From NCBI GenBank assembly GCA_030789695.1, contig CM061142.1, positions 798,921,258-798,985,257 of the forward strand: a DNA stretch of 64,000 bases, given 5' to 3'. Origin of the DNA: Scilla litardierei (Eukaryota; Streptophyta; Magnoliopsida; Asparagales; Asparagaceae). A program made the translations under genes and the position numbers. Positions 1 through 10,911 of the stretch are shown here, piece by piece (the stretch's first letter is position 1; each line of letters opens with the position of its first letter). Under the pieces are notes generated by a model. That model made no database searches and was not told the DNA's origin. It saw only the letters and a list, made by a program, of their open reading frames with translations.

Positions 1-1239
1 AAGACAGTGGGAGAATGAGTTGTCGAACTCAGTCTGGTACATACTGATGTACCCGAGTCTAGATTAACCAAAATAAGTTATTCGTATATTTTATTAAGAC
101 ACGTGTTCTTGATGAAACACAAGTCTGATAAAATAAAGAACAAAATGACTAAAGTATTTAAACTGATTCGATTAGATCGAATGGTCAAATACTTAGCTAA
201 TTAAATCTTGCGTAATTAAAAGAAAATATAATTTTCTCTCAGGTCAAGTCTGTTAAAACATCCGTGTGTTAAAAGTATGATTCACATTGAGTTAGACTTG
301 GTGCGATCCATAGCAAGTGACTCTGAGTTAAGTCCTCCCTCTGGGTTAAGTCCCGGATAGTAATGCCTAGGTTTTGATAATGTTCTATGAGGACATATCA
401 ATAAGATATTCATTAAATCAATCGTAAGTAAGTTGTAAAATTACTCGAATCTCATGAGACGAATTGTTGAGTTAGACATCATTACTGATGATGACTTAGT
501 CAACTTTCGGGATGAAATTCGGAGTAGTAACTCCGATTTATAACTTGATGCAATCAGAACAGGTCCGTGTGCGTAAATAAATTTTGGAATTTAGTTTACG
601 TGCACAAGGAAAATGTTTCCTCACTTTCTGCAAGTAAATATTTATGTTGAAAGATTGGTGTAGAAAGGAAAATAGTGAAGTGCAATCATGTTGGTCGAGA
701 ACGGTTTTTCATCCTAATTCCTATAAAACGGATTATATTGAAACTGTCTCGCTAGCAGATGTGTACAGATCTACTCGGACCAAACTCGATGTAAAACGCT
801 CATGTTGACCATGAAGATTGGAGCATTCACTTATAAGTTTGTTTTTCTAAATATGATTTAGACTGACCAACTTATATGAATTAGCCAGAAAGTTTTCAAG
901 GTCAGTGGGATCATATAAATTACATGCGAGACATCAAAGGGATGGAACATTTATTTTTTACAAAGTTATCAAAAGGTTTGACACTTTATCAGAAATAGAA
1001 ATGAGCCATTTGAAATGACCAGAAACTAAATTAAATGATTATCGTAAGGTCGATGTGCAAGATATAATCCAAGGAAATAAAATATTATGGATTCCAACAG
1101 ACCAAATGAATTATTTGAATGAGATTCAAATGGTTGGTCTAACATGAACATAGAAACCCCTTAAGTCTATAGTGTAGACGGTTTTAGCAGATCCACTCAT
1201 GAAGGCTCTACCACATAAAGTCGGGAAAACTTATGTGTA
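1..1239 (+). mobile_element. Degenerate Ty1/copia 3' region, possible end of pol
   Basis: AT-rich sequence with no long reading frame. Near the right end, at about 1179-1239, a short frame reads TVLADPLMKALPHKVGKTYV before a stop. This resembles the ADPLTKAL motif that closes copia RNase H. It is followed within 50 bp by a purine-rich tract and a TG start, the order expected at the 3' end of a copia element. The remaining 1.1 kb shows no recognisable coding sequence. The element call is an inference from this one motif and its position. Confidence 0.35.
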
Positions 1240-1277
1240 AAAACGGTATAAGATACCGAGATAAATGGGCCTAAGTG

Positions 1278-1288
1278 CAAGTGGGAGA
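1278..1288 (+). other. Polypurine-tract-like site before an LTR-like start
   Basis: The purine-rich stretch AAGTGGGAGA is directly followed by TGTTGAGAG, a typical copia arrangement of polypurine tract and LTR start. A near copy of this context (AAATG, CCT, AGTG, AAGT, GGAGATGT) recurs at 2404-2428. Confidence 0.4.
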
Positions 1289-2426
1289 TGTTGAGAGATG
1301 ATACAATCAAGGCAATCAATCTCTGTGTGTGAATAGCACAAACATCTTGTTCGATATAACAGTAAGCTGTTTGGTAATAATTTATCTAAGTTATGTTATA
1401 ATGTAGTTAAACATTAGATATTAACTTAGGTAAAGTCTCGAGACTTTATGCAATGTCAAATAGGTATCGAGATGAGTATCTCGATCATGGAGAAATGTTT
1501 GACCGTCTGTAACATAAGTCTAAAAGGGTTCATGGTCATAGATGTTTCGAGACAAGGATATCGAAACATCGGATAGACCATTGTGTCTTAGTCTTCACCG
1601 TTTAGCGGTGGCAATGATCTCATGATCGCTTGACTTGGCGAAGTCGAAGACAATACACATGTGCTCATTAGAGAATGAGTTCACTGAACGATCCACAAGA
1701 GTTATCATATGGTTATATTGACCAATCTGTCAATGATAACTCTTAGTGATGATAGGCTAGTTGGTCTTTTGACTTGAGGTCATTTTTACGAACCTGTGCG
1801 TGAACGGTGGCACTTAGATCAACTGACCTAACTTCGAGGCAAGGCCTGTCGAAAGGTCTTTGATTGGGTGTCACTTGAAGCGTACGAGGCGAGTAATGAC
1901 AAGAGAGGATTCGTCTCTCCCGGTCAATGGGAGTTAGTGTCGCAGAGTTAGTTCGGTCATTAGTAAGATCTCTGGCCAGAGTATGTTGGAAGAAGTCCAA
2001 CATTTTTGACTAAAGATCGATAGAAACTAACCGAGTCAAGTTATTGGGGTTGACAGTTTGACCGTACCCTAGACTTGATCTACACGACATAGTTTAGACG
2101 AAGAGACTATAACTGCGGAATTCATCACGGAAACAGTCAGGGTGGTCCCGACAATACTCATGTCAATGAGTCAACCACATAATGATGATTCCTGAAGCAG
2201 GGACGACAACCACTGCTCGTGGTCACTGCCGTATAGGGCTTCGAGCCCAACCTGTTGTAAGGGTCAGGCTGTAGGGTCTCACACAGAGTGCGACCTTCGT
2301 CTAGTAATAGGTAGAAATTAGTTAGGGAGAATAATTTGCATTTGATGCAAGGGATAAAATATTGCAAAAGATGTTTGCAATCATCTCCTACATTCGGGAT
2401 AAATGATCCTGAGTGTAAGTAGGAGA
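1289..2426 (+). other. Non-coding stretch between two polypurine-like tracts
   Basis: About 1.1 kb without a credible gene. It begins with TG after one purine tract and ends at a second one. It could be an LTR fragment or a long 3' untranslated region of the copia element to its left. I found no TATA box or primer-binding site that would settle this. Confidence 0.3.
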
Positions 2427-3785
2427 TGTAGAGGAATATGCCCTCGGATCATTTGTATTTGATGCAAATAATAATTTAAGCCTAGATAGGGACTATTTTA
2501 CATTTGATGCAAAAGATATTAAATGTGTTTTAAATAGTTTAAGACAATATTTAATAATATAAACGCAAGGAAAAGTTCACGGCTAAGACGGAAATGTCCC
2601 GGTCTACGCCCAGGTTCGAATGGCGTCCAAATCGGACGTCAAATGCCCAACTTATGCCCAAAACAGCACAATGGATCAGACTGGATCAGACCGGATCAGA
2701 CCAGGTTGACCCAGGTCAGACTAGGGTCTGGCCTGGGCACCTGGCCTGCCAGGCCCAAAGGGGCTGGGCGCCCAGTCAGCCTAATGTTAGGCTGTGGGGC
2801 CCACTTGCTGGGCCCCACTAATGGGTGCAGAACCCTAGGTTTATTGGGCAGATTTGACGGCTGGTTTTTTTCGAAAAACAAGTCGTAGGCTGAACTTTGG
2901 ACATACAATTGAGTGGTCAAACGAACTCCGATTGATGAACGGTTTTTTCCTATGCGTTCACCGTTGAACACCCTTCGAATTGATTGGTTGTATCAATCCT
3001 GAAGTTCAACGGTGAGGGAGTTAAAATTCACGGAAGTTTGCACTTTGTGAAAGGCAAACTAAATTGATTTTATTAACTCTAATTATTAGTCCCACATCGG
3101 ATTTTGAGAGAAGGGGAGCAGTCAGTCGCCTATATAAATAGTGGTCTGCTCTCCTCCTCAAAACTCGTCCCAAGCTCTAGCTCTGAGCGGCTCTCGTAAA
3201 TATTATAGCACGCTTAGTTCTAGGCTTAAATTAATATTTCTTCTATCTTCCTAAATTTCTGCCTTACTCTTGAGGGCTCTGGCAAAGCCGCAAAGGAGTT
3301 CAGATTCAGATCCAAAATCTAGGCTGAGGTTTCACTCGCGTGAAACTTTCTTCGACGCGTGGTTGGCTCGGTGACATGAGGATTGCTCGCCTCGGGATGT
3401 GAAGTGGTTTGAGGAGCGGTTCGAGGAGCGGTTCATGGAGCAGTTCAAGGAGCGGCTCGGCGTGGGACGGGAGCAGCTCGGAAGACGGTGCAGAACATCT
3501 CGCCTGCCCCAGGGTTGAGATTCCGGGTATGTATTTTAATAAGCATTAGTTTAATTTAATCGCAGTAGGTTAGATCCTTCTTGGGATGGTCAGATCCATC
3601 CCAAGTCAGCATCGATCTTGGCTAAGGGTTTTGTACCATAGGGCTAAGTTAAAATTGTTTTAACTGCATGTTAATTAGATTAACTAGATTTTTCTTCCGC
3701 TGCAAATTCTTTTGTGTCTATGTTCCGTCCGACTTAGGACGGAAATAGATTTTTTTGTGCCCTAAGGGTCCCAGAAAACCCTTCA
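2427..3785 (+). mobile_element. LTR-like segment (copia type)
   Basis: It starts with TGTAGAGG straight after the purine tract AAGTAGGAGA and may end in CA at 3785, where similarity to other copia LTRs in the window begins. A TATA box (TATATAAATA) sits at 3131-3140 and is followed by a CT-rich leader, as in an LTR promoter. GGATCAGAC-like units are repeated at about 2676-2740. The right border is deduced only from the point where LTR similarity starts, and no target-site duplication was found. Confidence 0.45.
3131..3140 (+). promoter_or_regulatory. TATA box of LTR-like segment
   Basis: TATATAAATA is followed by a pyrimidine-rich sequence (CTGCTCTCCTCCTC), as expected for an LTR-driven transcript reading to the right. 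Confidence 0.5.
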
Positions 3786-4296
3786 AGTTCATCATCAAGG
3801 CATAGGTAAGGTATTTGTTTACCTTGTTATTTCATTGAAACCCTAGCTTTCAGTGTGAAAACTAGTTACTCTTTGTGTGAGAGTATAACCTTCTGTGTGA
3901 GGATTGGTTGAGATCTCTCTGTGTGAGAGTTTGAGTGTCTCTGTGTGAGAGTTTGAGTGTCTCTGTGTGAGAGCAAAAGTCTCACTGTGTGAGAGCAAGG
4001 ATATCTCGTTGTGGAAATCCAAAATCCTCTGTGTGAGGTATCTATGTGCGATATTTTATTCACTTCTTTTTGTAGGAATTATAGTGAATGTTTGGGGTGG
4101 CTGAACGTACCCAAGTTTGGAGAACCAGTGTAATATCTTGTGTTTGCGTTTGGACTTTTGTTGTGTTTAAATTCTTCTTGCATTTATAATTCCACATTTG
4201 CAAGTTTAATTTTTAAATATGCAATTTGTGCCATTACACTATTCACCCTCCTCTAGTGTGTTGTTGTTAGTATTGCAAGGGTAAGAGGTCCTTACA
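3786..4296 (+). mobile_element. 3' part of a copia 5' LTR
   Basis: This 511-bp segment is clearly similar to 25550-26043 and 26880-27403. All three carry a run of CTCTGTGTGAGAG-like units, then a shared stretch that reads on to a CCTTACA or CCTCACA end. The left side of this copy does not match the other two, so the LTR is truncated at about 3786. The primer-binding site follows two bases after the final CA, which makes this a 5' LTR of an element reading to the right. Confidence 0.75.
3852..4055 (+). repeat. Degenerate tandem repeat CTCTGTGTGAGAG in LTR
   Basis: Units of roughly 14-30 bp built on CTCTGTGTGAGAG recur through this interval. The same array is present at the corresponding place in the LTRs at 24353-26043 and, more diverged, 26585-27403. 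It is a property of this LTR family and was not acquired by this copy alone. Confidence 0.8.
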
Positions 4297-4298
4297 AT

Positions 4299-4310
4299 TG
4301 GTATCAGAGC
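4299..4310 (+). other. Primer-binding site, initiator tRNA-Met type
   Basis: TGGTATCAGAGC is the standard copia primer-binding sequence, complementary to the 3' end of initiator methionine tRNA. It lies two bases after the LTR end and 23 bp before the gag start, so it fixes the orientation as rightward. Confidence 0.88.
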
Positions 4311-4332
4311 GAGGTTATAGCATAAAACAACG

Positions 4333-6257
4333 ATGGCATTCAACACTATATCTGCGTCTCATAAAGAAGGTCTATCAACCGTTCGATCCCCACTCTTCAA
4401 CGGAACCAACTATCCTAGTTAGAAGATTAGAATGATGATCTACTTGGAGGGTCAAGACCTTTGAGACATCACGGAGTCGTCCTTTGAGAAGCCTACTACA
4501 CCTGCAGCCTCAATGACAAAGGCGGAGAAGGACTATATCAATTTCAATGCGAGGGCTATGAATGCATTCCATTGCGCCCTCACTCTGAATGAGTTCAACC
4601 ACATCTCCATATGCAAATCGGCCAACGAAATTGAGCATATTTTGGAGATTACTTTTGAAGGGACATCCAAGGTAAAGAAATCTAAACAAAGTGTATTTAG
4701 ATCTAAATATGAAATGTTTAAGATGCAGGAAGGAGAAAGCATCTCAAAAATGTTAACAAGGTTCACAGACATCGTGAACGCTTTGGAAGGCTTGGGAAGG
4801 TGATTTCCCAAAAGGATAGTGTGGAGAAGATCCTTGACGCTCTTACACCCAAATGGGAGTCAAAGGCCAACGTGATTTTGGAGTCTAACGACATGTCCAA
4901 ATATACCGTTGAGGAGTAGGTTGGGAATCTCATGGCATACGAAGTGAAGCTTCAACACAAGAATGAGATTCAACCAACCAATCCCGATAAGCAAAAGGGG
5001 GTTGCATCCCATGCCAAGGAGGAGCCAATCAAATGGAGGAAGAAATTCCATCGAGAAGCTCCTAGTGAAGAAGATGAATAAGATGAGGCTAGTAGAGATG
5101 AAATCATGGAGCTTGCCAAGCAACTAAGAGCATTCCTCAAAAGCAAGGAAAATCTTCTTCACAGTTTGCCTATAAGTCTAACAATCCAATTTGTTTCAAT
5201 TGCAGATGAAAAGGTCATCAGAGAAAAAGTTCATCTCTCCACCGAATGCCGATCCAAACCCACCAAAGAGACTTACAAGGGTAAAAGAAATAAGAATTGG
5301 AAAGGCAAGTCCAAGTTCAAGAACCAAAAGAAGGGACTTGTCGGCACATTTGATGACTCCGATAAGGACACATCAAGTGGTGAAGAAGAGGATGACAAGG
5401 AGCGAGTTCACATGTGCTTCACGACTTTTGATGATTCTTCATCAATCTCCTCGAGTTCAAGCGATGAAGAGGTAGAGGCATGGTTCAACCCCAACGAAGA
5501 AATATGCTTCATGGCTAAAGGGGAAGAGTCTTCATCAAGCTCTAGCGAGGAGGAATCTGATGAGGGAGTCGAGGAGGAGCCAAAGCTATCCTACGAGGAG
5601 CTCGAATACCGCTACAACGTGGTCTCCAATGGGGCAAGTAAGTGCATCGACTCATATACTAAATTGAAAGCAAAATTTAAGAATTCTATGAGTAGGGTGC
5701 ATGCTTTAGAATCTACTAGTGTTAATGTAAATAATATGCATGTTTTTGACACTAGTGAGAGAGACACACTTTTCTCTCAAGTTAAGGAATTGAGCATTTC
5801 TAATGATAAATTAGTATCTCAAAGGCTTAGCTTAGAAACTCGCATTCAACAACTTACATTGAAATGCGAAGAGGAATCCCAAAAGCTCAACAGCTTTGTT
5901 TATTCTAGGGATTCACTCCACGGTTTACTTGAAAAACAACATCCGGCAAACCTTAGAGGAGGTTTGGGATACACTCCAAAGGTGGTTACCAAACCCACCT
6001 TTAATTCTTCTTATGGTGCAAATTCAAGAAATTTTGCAAAAGCACCTAAGAAGAATCACCATGCGTTCTTCTATAACAATAACACCAATAAGAAGCATAT
6101 AAATCACAAGATGATGAGGAAGAATGAAAACCCTTCATTTTTTTGGCTAAGAAGCAAAATCCTCACTTTATGCATGCCAAGAAATTTATTTCTACACCTA
6201 TGCATGCCACATCGACCCCTCTTGCAAAGGCAAAACCATTGCCTAAGAAATCCTTAA
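4333..6257 (+). pseudogene. Decayed copia gag
   Basis: The start ATG at 4333 opens a copia gag of the UBN2 type. Conserved features include FNGTNY at the front, the block at 4513-4803, a broken zinc knuckle at 5191-5235 (CFNC then KGH with a stop between them), an acidic serine-rich region and a coiled-coil-like stretch at about 5600-5920. Stops at 4420 and 4462 sit where tryptophan is usual (PSW-K, DLW-D), consistent with TGG having become TAG and TGA. Frameshifts near 4800 and 5100 follow. No integrase or reverse transcriptase follows; the sequence runs into what looks like 3' untranslated DNA. It cannot make a full Gag. Confidence 0.8.
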
Positions 6258-6545
6258 GTCTTTGGATTCCCACTCGGTGTAGTGTGCAAGAGAGGGATAG
6301 TTACATCAACCCATTAGTTAGGGGTGTGATCACCTCATGTGTTACATTAGGAAATCAACCTCTTCTTGGGTTTGGTTTCCTAATGTTTAGGTTCCTCACA
6401 CATATGCATATTGCATGGGTTTTGTGCTTAAATGTTTTTTTAGCATATCCATTGTTTGTGTGATGTTTCATGATTTTGAAAATCTTTCAAATTATTTTTT
6501 TCATGGAAACGGGACCTTTGGGGGATACATTGTCATACAAGCAAT
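6258..6545 (+). other. Copia post-gag, 3' UTR-like sequence
   Basis: AT-rich sequence after the gag relic with no pol motifs. It is cut by the solo LTR at 6551 and continues after it at 7800. Its identity as 3' untranslated DNA of the same element is inferred from position and composition. Confidence 0.4.
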
Positions 6546-7799
6546 GTTTGTGTTGGAATTCCATAATTCCATATTTCTACTCCATATGATTTTGATGTGA
6601 CAAACTTAATATTATTATTATTACTAACTTTCTGTGCAGACAACTGGACTACTCAGCATATACATCTTGACGTAAGACTTCTCAGCATGTACATCTTGGA
6701 CATAATCGCCAGTTACAGCTATTTGCACAAAGTCTTCTCTAATTCAGTTGTATTCAGATCTACGGACTTTATGTGATCGATGTAATTTTTGTTTTATAGG
6801 TTTTAAGCCTGATGTTGACTTATCTTAGATGCCTAGGGTCTCTCCTATCTTTTATCTACAATCTAGGCTTTTCCGTTTCTCAAAACTACTCTTTAAAAAA
6901 TTAACCGAACAGGTAAATTTTGTTGGCAGACTAATTTTTCCTTTTCGATTTTAAACATGAAGTTTTGTGGGTATCTTCCTTTACATATCATATTCACGTC
7001 TGTAAATTTTAACGGCCAAATTCTGTCATTTGAAAATTAGCAGACCAACACATTTTCTTGGCAGGCTAATGTTGTTTTTGACAGTTTTCAGAACTGATTT
7101 TTTTCGATCCGTTTGGGACAGTTTATAGCTGTTGGATTCAGTTTTTATAACTTCCCTTCAATCCTATAAATAGATGAGTACCCCCCATTTACTTTCATTC
7201 ATCTCTTTTACAACTTCTCTCTCTAGAAATTAATTTCTATCATTTTCAAGAGAGAAATTCTGCCATTGTTTTCATTTGAAGAAATAAATTCTGATATTTT
7301 TCTTCATTTGAAATCTGAAACTTTCAAGAGTATTTCTTCCATTCTAAATCTAGAAATCTTGAATCTTTCATTTACACCTCTTCCTTGAATTTCATTCGAA
7401 ATCTTCATCAAGGCTTTAGGTGTTATTTTGATTCTCCATTTTGTAAGTTGAATCTCTTGGTGTAGAGATTGTACAAAGTTTGGGACACTGAGAGTGCCGC
7501 TATTTTTCTATGTTGTTGCTTATGGGGCAAGTGTTATAGTGAATTGAAAATCTCTACGGGGTAGAGGACTGGACGTAGGATCACGAGGATCAGAACCAGG
7601 ATAAATTCTTGGTGTTTGTATTTGCTTGGCTGGTTTGCTAATTTGTTTTGTTACATTAGTTGTGTTGATTCTTTCACTGCAATTTATTTATATTTAAAGG
7701 AATATACAAGTTACTTTGTATATCTCCTAATTGTTGACAATACTACTCATTTCCGATGTTTAGTATTGAAATAGCCATATCAACAATCCTTACAGTTTG
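6546..7799 (+). mobile_element. Solo LTR with 5-bp target-site duplication
   Basis: The LTR proper is 6551-7794 (1244 bp). It starts TGTTGGAATTCC and ends CCTTACA. The five bases on each side are identical: GTTTG at 6546-6550 and GTTTG at 7795-7799. A TATA box (CTATAAATAG) lies at 7164-7173, followed by a CT-rich leader. There is no primer site, internal region or second LTR between the duplications, so this is a solo LTR left by recombination between two LTRs. Removing it and one GTTTG restores continuous host sequence. Confidence 0.85.
7164..7173 (+). promoter_or_regulatory. TATA box of the solo LTR
   Basis: CTATAAATAG lies about 610 bp into the LTR and is followed by the leader CATCTCTTTTACAACTTC. 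It probably marks the U3/R region of a rightward-reading LTR. Confidence 0.6.
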
Positions 7800-8345
7800 A
7801 ATCATGTGTAAGACAATGTGGGAGTTAATATGGTCAATATGTTTAAAATAGTTTAAAACATATTTTAATTCTCATTTCGGGTTGTTCTTGAGATCATTAT
7901 TTACAATTGGTTATTATTGGTCTCAAATTCAACCCTTGGATATTGCTATCATTTTAATGCTATATTTTCTTTTGGCAATGTCACTTGTATCAATATTGCA
8001 TGATTCTTTCTATATTTATACTTTGATACACTTTAGGCCCATGGCTCCAAGTATTATTTACAATTGGTAAAGAGGATTATCTTACAAGATTTTTTTCTAC
8101 AATTGGTATTATCTCAATTGTTAAAGATCTTTTATCTCTTTCTTTACAATTGGTATCAGATCCTATAAGTCAAAAATTTGACCATTTCTATGATATAGGG
8201 GAAGCATGTGATAGTGATTGATACCCACTAAATTTTTATATTTGGAATCATACATATCTTTATCTCTTGCATATTGTCACATCTTTAATTAGAATGACAA
8301 AGGGGGTATATTTGATGTCCACCTTTTTGACAATGACAAGGGGGA
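7800..8345 (+). other. Copia 3' UTR-like DNA with repeated TTTACAATTGG
   Basis: No gene. The motif TTTACAATTGG or a close variant occurs at about 7900, 8057, 8096 and 8143. The last copy reads on into TATCAGATCC and so mimics a primer-binding site. Similar copies occur at about 24108 and 24187, on the far side of the large nested block. A purine-rich GACAAGGGGGAGAG lies at 8334-8347. It probably belongs to the 3' non-coding part of the copia element. Confidence 0.45.
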
Positions 8346-8415
8346 GAGATATGCATTATGCATTATGTAAATCATGTATTTCATACATATGCATTTGGAG
8401 ATAGAGATATATCTA

Positions 8416-8500
8416 TGGGGATATATATATATATGTATATATATACATTTTTTTTGCAAGGATGTATGTATGTATGTATGTATGTATATATATATTTATA
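8416..8500. repeat. TA and TATG microsatellite
   Basis: Runs of TA and GTAT units with a T-tract between them. It lies immediately upstream of the LINE and is the likely landing site for it. Confidence 0.85.
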
Positions 8501-8642
8501 TAATCCCCTTCTTACCTCGGTATGTGTGCTCTCCCTTAGCGCGCTCCCCGGTTCCCTCCTGCCTGGTGCTCCGGCGCCATTCCGGCGTTGCTTGGGGGCG
8601 GTGTTCCCTGCTGCCTCCCCCTTCCCCCCTCCCCCCGCTCTT

Positions 8643-10838
8643 ATGGCCTCCAGCTCGGGCCATGCCGCTGTTTTCCGTCCCGATTCGTCTGCGTCCTCAT
8701 CCTTGCTCACGGATCCCGTGGCGGCCTCTTCCGTAGCTGCCGTTAGTTCGCATGGACCTATCGGTTGCGAACCTGAAGTCCCTTGGTCGGTGGTTCAGCC
8801 ACATCGGCCTCCTCCTAGCTCTATCCTGGGCCTGCCTCTGCCCCGCTCTATTGGCGGAAGGCCTCCGGGTTGTGGAGGCGGTCGGTCCCTTGCACGGGGT
8901 AGGGGTGGCACCCGTCCACCTTCTCCTCTCCTACCACCTCTCCCCCCATGGTGGCTTCCTCTCCGATCACCCTCCCCCATTCTTCTTCTGTTGGAGTTCC
9001 TCATGGCTACCATGTGTTTGATAAATTGCCTCTATCAGCGACACCCTCTATCCCTCGCTCGTCGTACCTCTCAACCACCTCCTTCAGCGCCATCTGCGCC
9101 CCCCGGACCCCCCCGATGCCTAGCTCCAGCCTTGCCTTCTCCCCCCTCCATTGTTGGAGATGGAATCGTCGTCGACATCCTGCCGTCCGATATTGCCCTG
9201 GCTGCGGGCCGATGGGTCCACACGCTTGTGGGCTATTTTGTCGGCCCTCGCCCCTTCTACAGCCACCTGAAGTCCTGGATGGCACGGACTTGGAAGCCCA
9301 AATCGGAAGTCCAGCTTCATTCCAAAGAAAATGGGGTTTTCTTCTTCAAGTTTGCTGAGGAGTCCGACTGCGCTGAGGTTCTTCTTGGAGGCCCCTGGCT
9401 TCTTGACGGTTGCCTTCTTGTTCTTCGACGTTGGTCGCCTCGCATTGGACTTGATCGTGATCTCCTCTCCTCGGTGCCATTGTGGGTTCGGTTCCCTTAG
9501 CTTCCTCTCCAATTTTGGTCCTCTACCATCCTCGGGAAGTTGGCTAGTGCGGTGGGTCGTCCCCTCTTCTCTAACGTGGCTACAGCGTCGGCCTCCCGCC
9601 TCTCGTATGCCCGCTGCTTCGTTGAGGTTGATGCTTCCTCCTCGTTTCTGCCTACCGTCTCCGCCCGCCTTGCTGATGGGTCTATTATTCCGGTCACGGT
9701 GCAGTACGAGCGCATTCCCCTGCTTTGCTCTCATTGCAGGTGCTTTGGGCATGTCTTAGGCCAATGTGCCGCTCCTTCTCTCCCCGCTCAAAACGCTAGT
9801 CCGTCGTCCTGTTCGCCTTCTACCGCTTGTCCGGGCACTCCCTCGACCGGCCCTGTGCACCCCATTCTGGCGACATCTGCCTCTTCGAGTACCCCTGACC
9901 CGCCACCGATGGTCTCTCCTTCTGGATTGGAGCGTTCGTTGGCCCACTCCTCGTCCTCGATTGCTCCTCCCCAGTCAGCTAACGCCTCCTCTCTGCCCAT
10001 CGTGGTGGTCCCCCCTTCCTCGTCTACCGCTCCTCCCCTGGCACCTGACGTGGTGGTCCCCCCATCTCCTGCTCTCGTTACTACTCCCAGGGTAGATGCG
10101 GCGGCCATCCCGGTCAGCTCGGCTCCTCCTCCTCAACTAGTCGTCTCCCACATCCCCCTATCCGCTGCCGGTGCAATGATCCCCTCTGTTGCTCTCCCCC
10201 ATGTTCCCTGTGCTGTGTTGCCCTCCCCTTCCTCGCCTATACCTCTGGCTTTCGATGGCACAGCTGTCCTCGGTGACCCTACCGACGGATCTGTCCTCCC
10301 TCTCCCTCGCTCCCCTCTGGTTCTGGCAGAAGTCTGCGACCTAGCCCTGCCCACGGCAAGTCTCTCTGTTGTTATCCCCGATAGCCCCTCCTGGACTCCG
10401 CCCTCGGCAGGTATTCCTATTGCCTCTTCTGTAGGTTCCTCCCCCGTCCTCAGCTCCACTGCTCTGTGTTCTGCCCCTTCTCCTGGGAAGTCCCCTTCTA
10501 CTCGCAGTTTGGCAGTGAGCCCCTCTCCGGTTCTTGGTGAGGATCCGCTTGGTTCAACTTCTGCTAGTGCTTATGGGGAGTCACGGGTTGGTGAATTTGT
10601 GCCCCTTGTTTCCAATGTTCTGACCAGTGGGGGTCATGGTACACACAATGCGCCTGGTTGCTGTGAGCCCGCTCCTTTTGGATTTGCCATGTCTTTGGAT
10701 GAATTCCCTCCCCTCAGTCCAGGCATACCACCCTCCCCCCCGCGCCTCTATCTCAATCAGCCTCTGCCCATTGCCCCTCCCCAGCTACCATCCCCAACCC
10801 CTCTTATGCCGCCCCCAAGAAGTCCACAAAGAACCTAA
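8643..10838 (+). pseudogene. LINE ORF1 (nucleic-acid-binding, DUF4283-like and CCHC), one premature stop
   Basis: The frame from the ATG at 8643 stays open except for a TAG at 9498-9500. The same frame continues to 10838, so this looks like one inactivating point change. A DUF4283-like region spans the stop: GVFFFKFAEESDCAEVLLGG precedes it and ASAVGRPLF, usual in this family, follows. The zinc knuckle CSHCRCFGHVLGQC is encoded at 9726-9767. The rest is a long proline- and serine-rich tail with no recognised domain. ORF1 proteins of this type bind LINE RNA. The start could also be further upstream, because the frame is open from 8358. Confidence 0.8.
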
Positions 10839-10911
10839 AGAAGCAGAACTTCGGAGTCCAGGCGTCCTCCCGGGTTGCGACGAGGAGCCAGACCCCCCAT
10901 CTCGGTTGACC

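Noticed and set aside
9756..10459. Minus-strand arginine/glycine-rich proteins
   Set aside because: They are shadows of the proline/serine-rich ORF1 tail and lack any domain.
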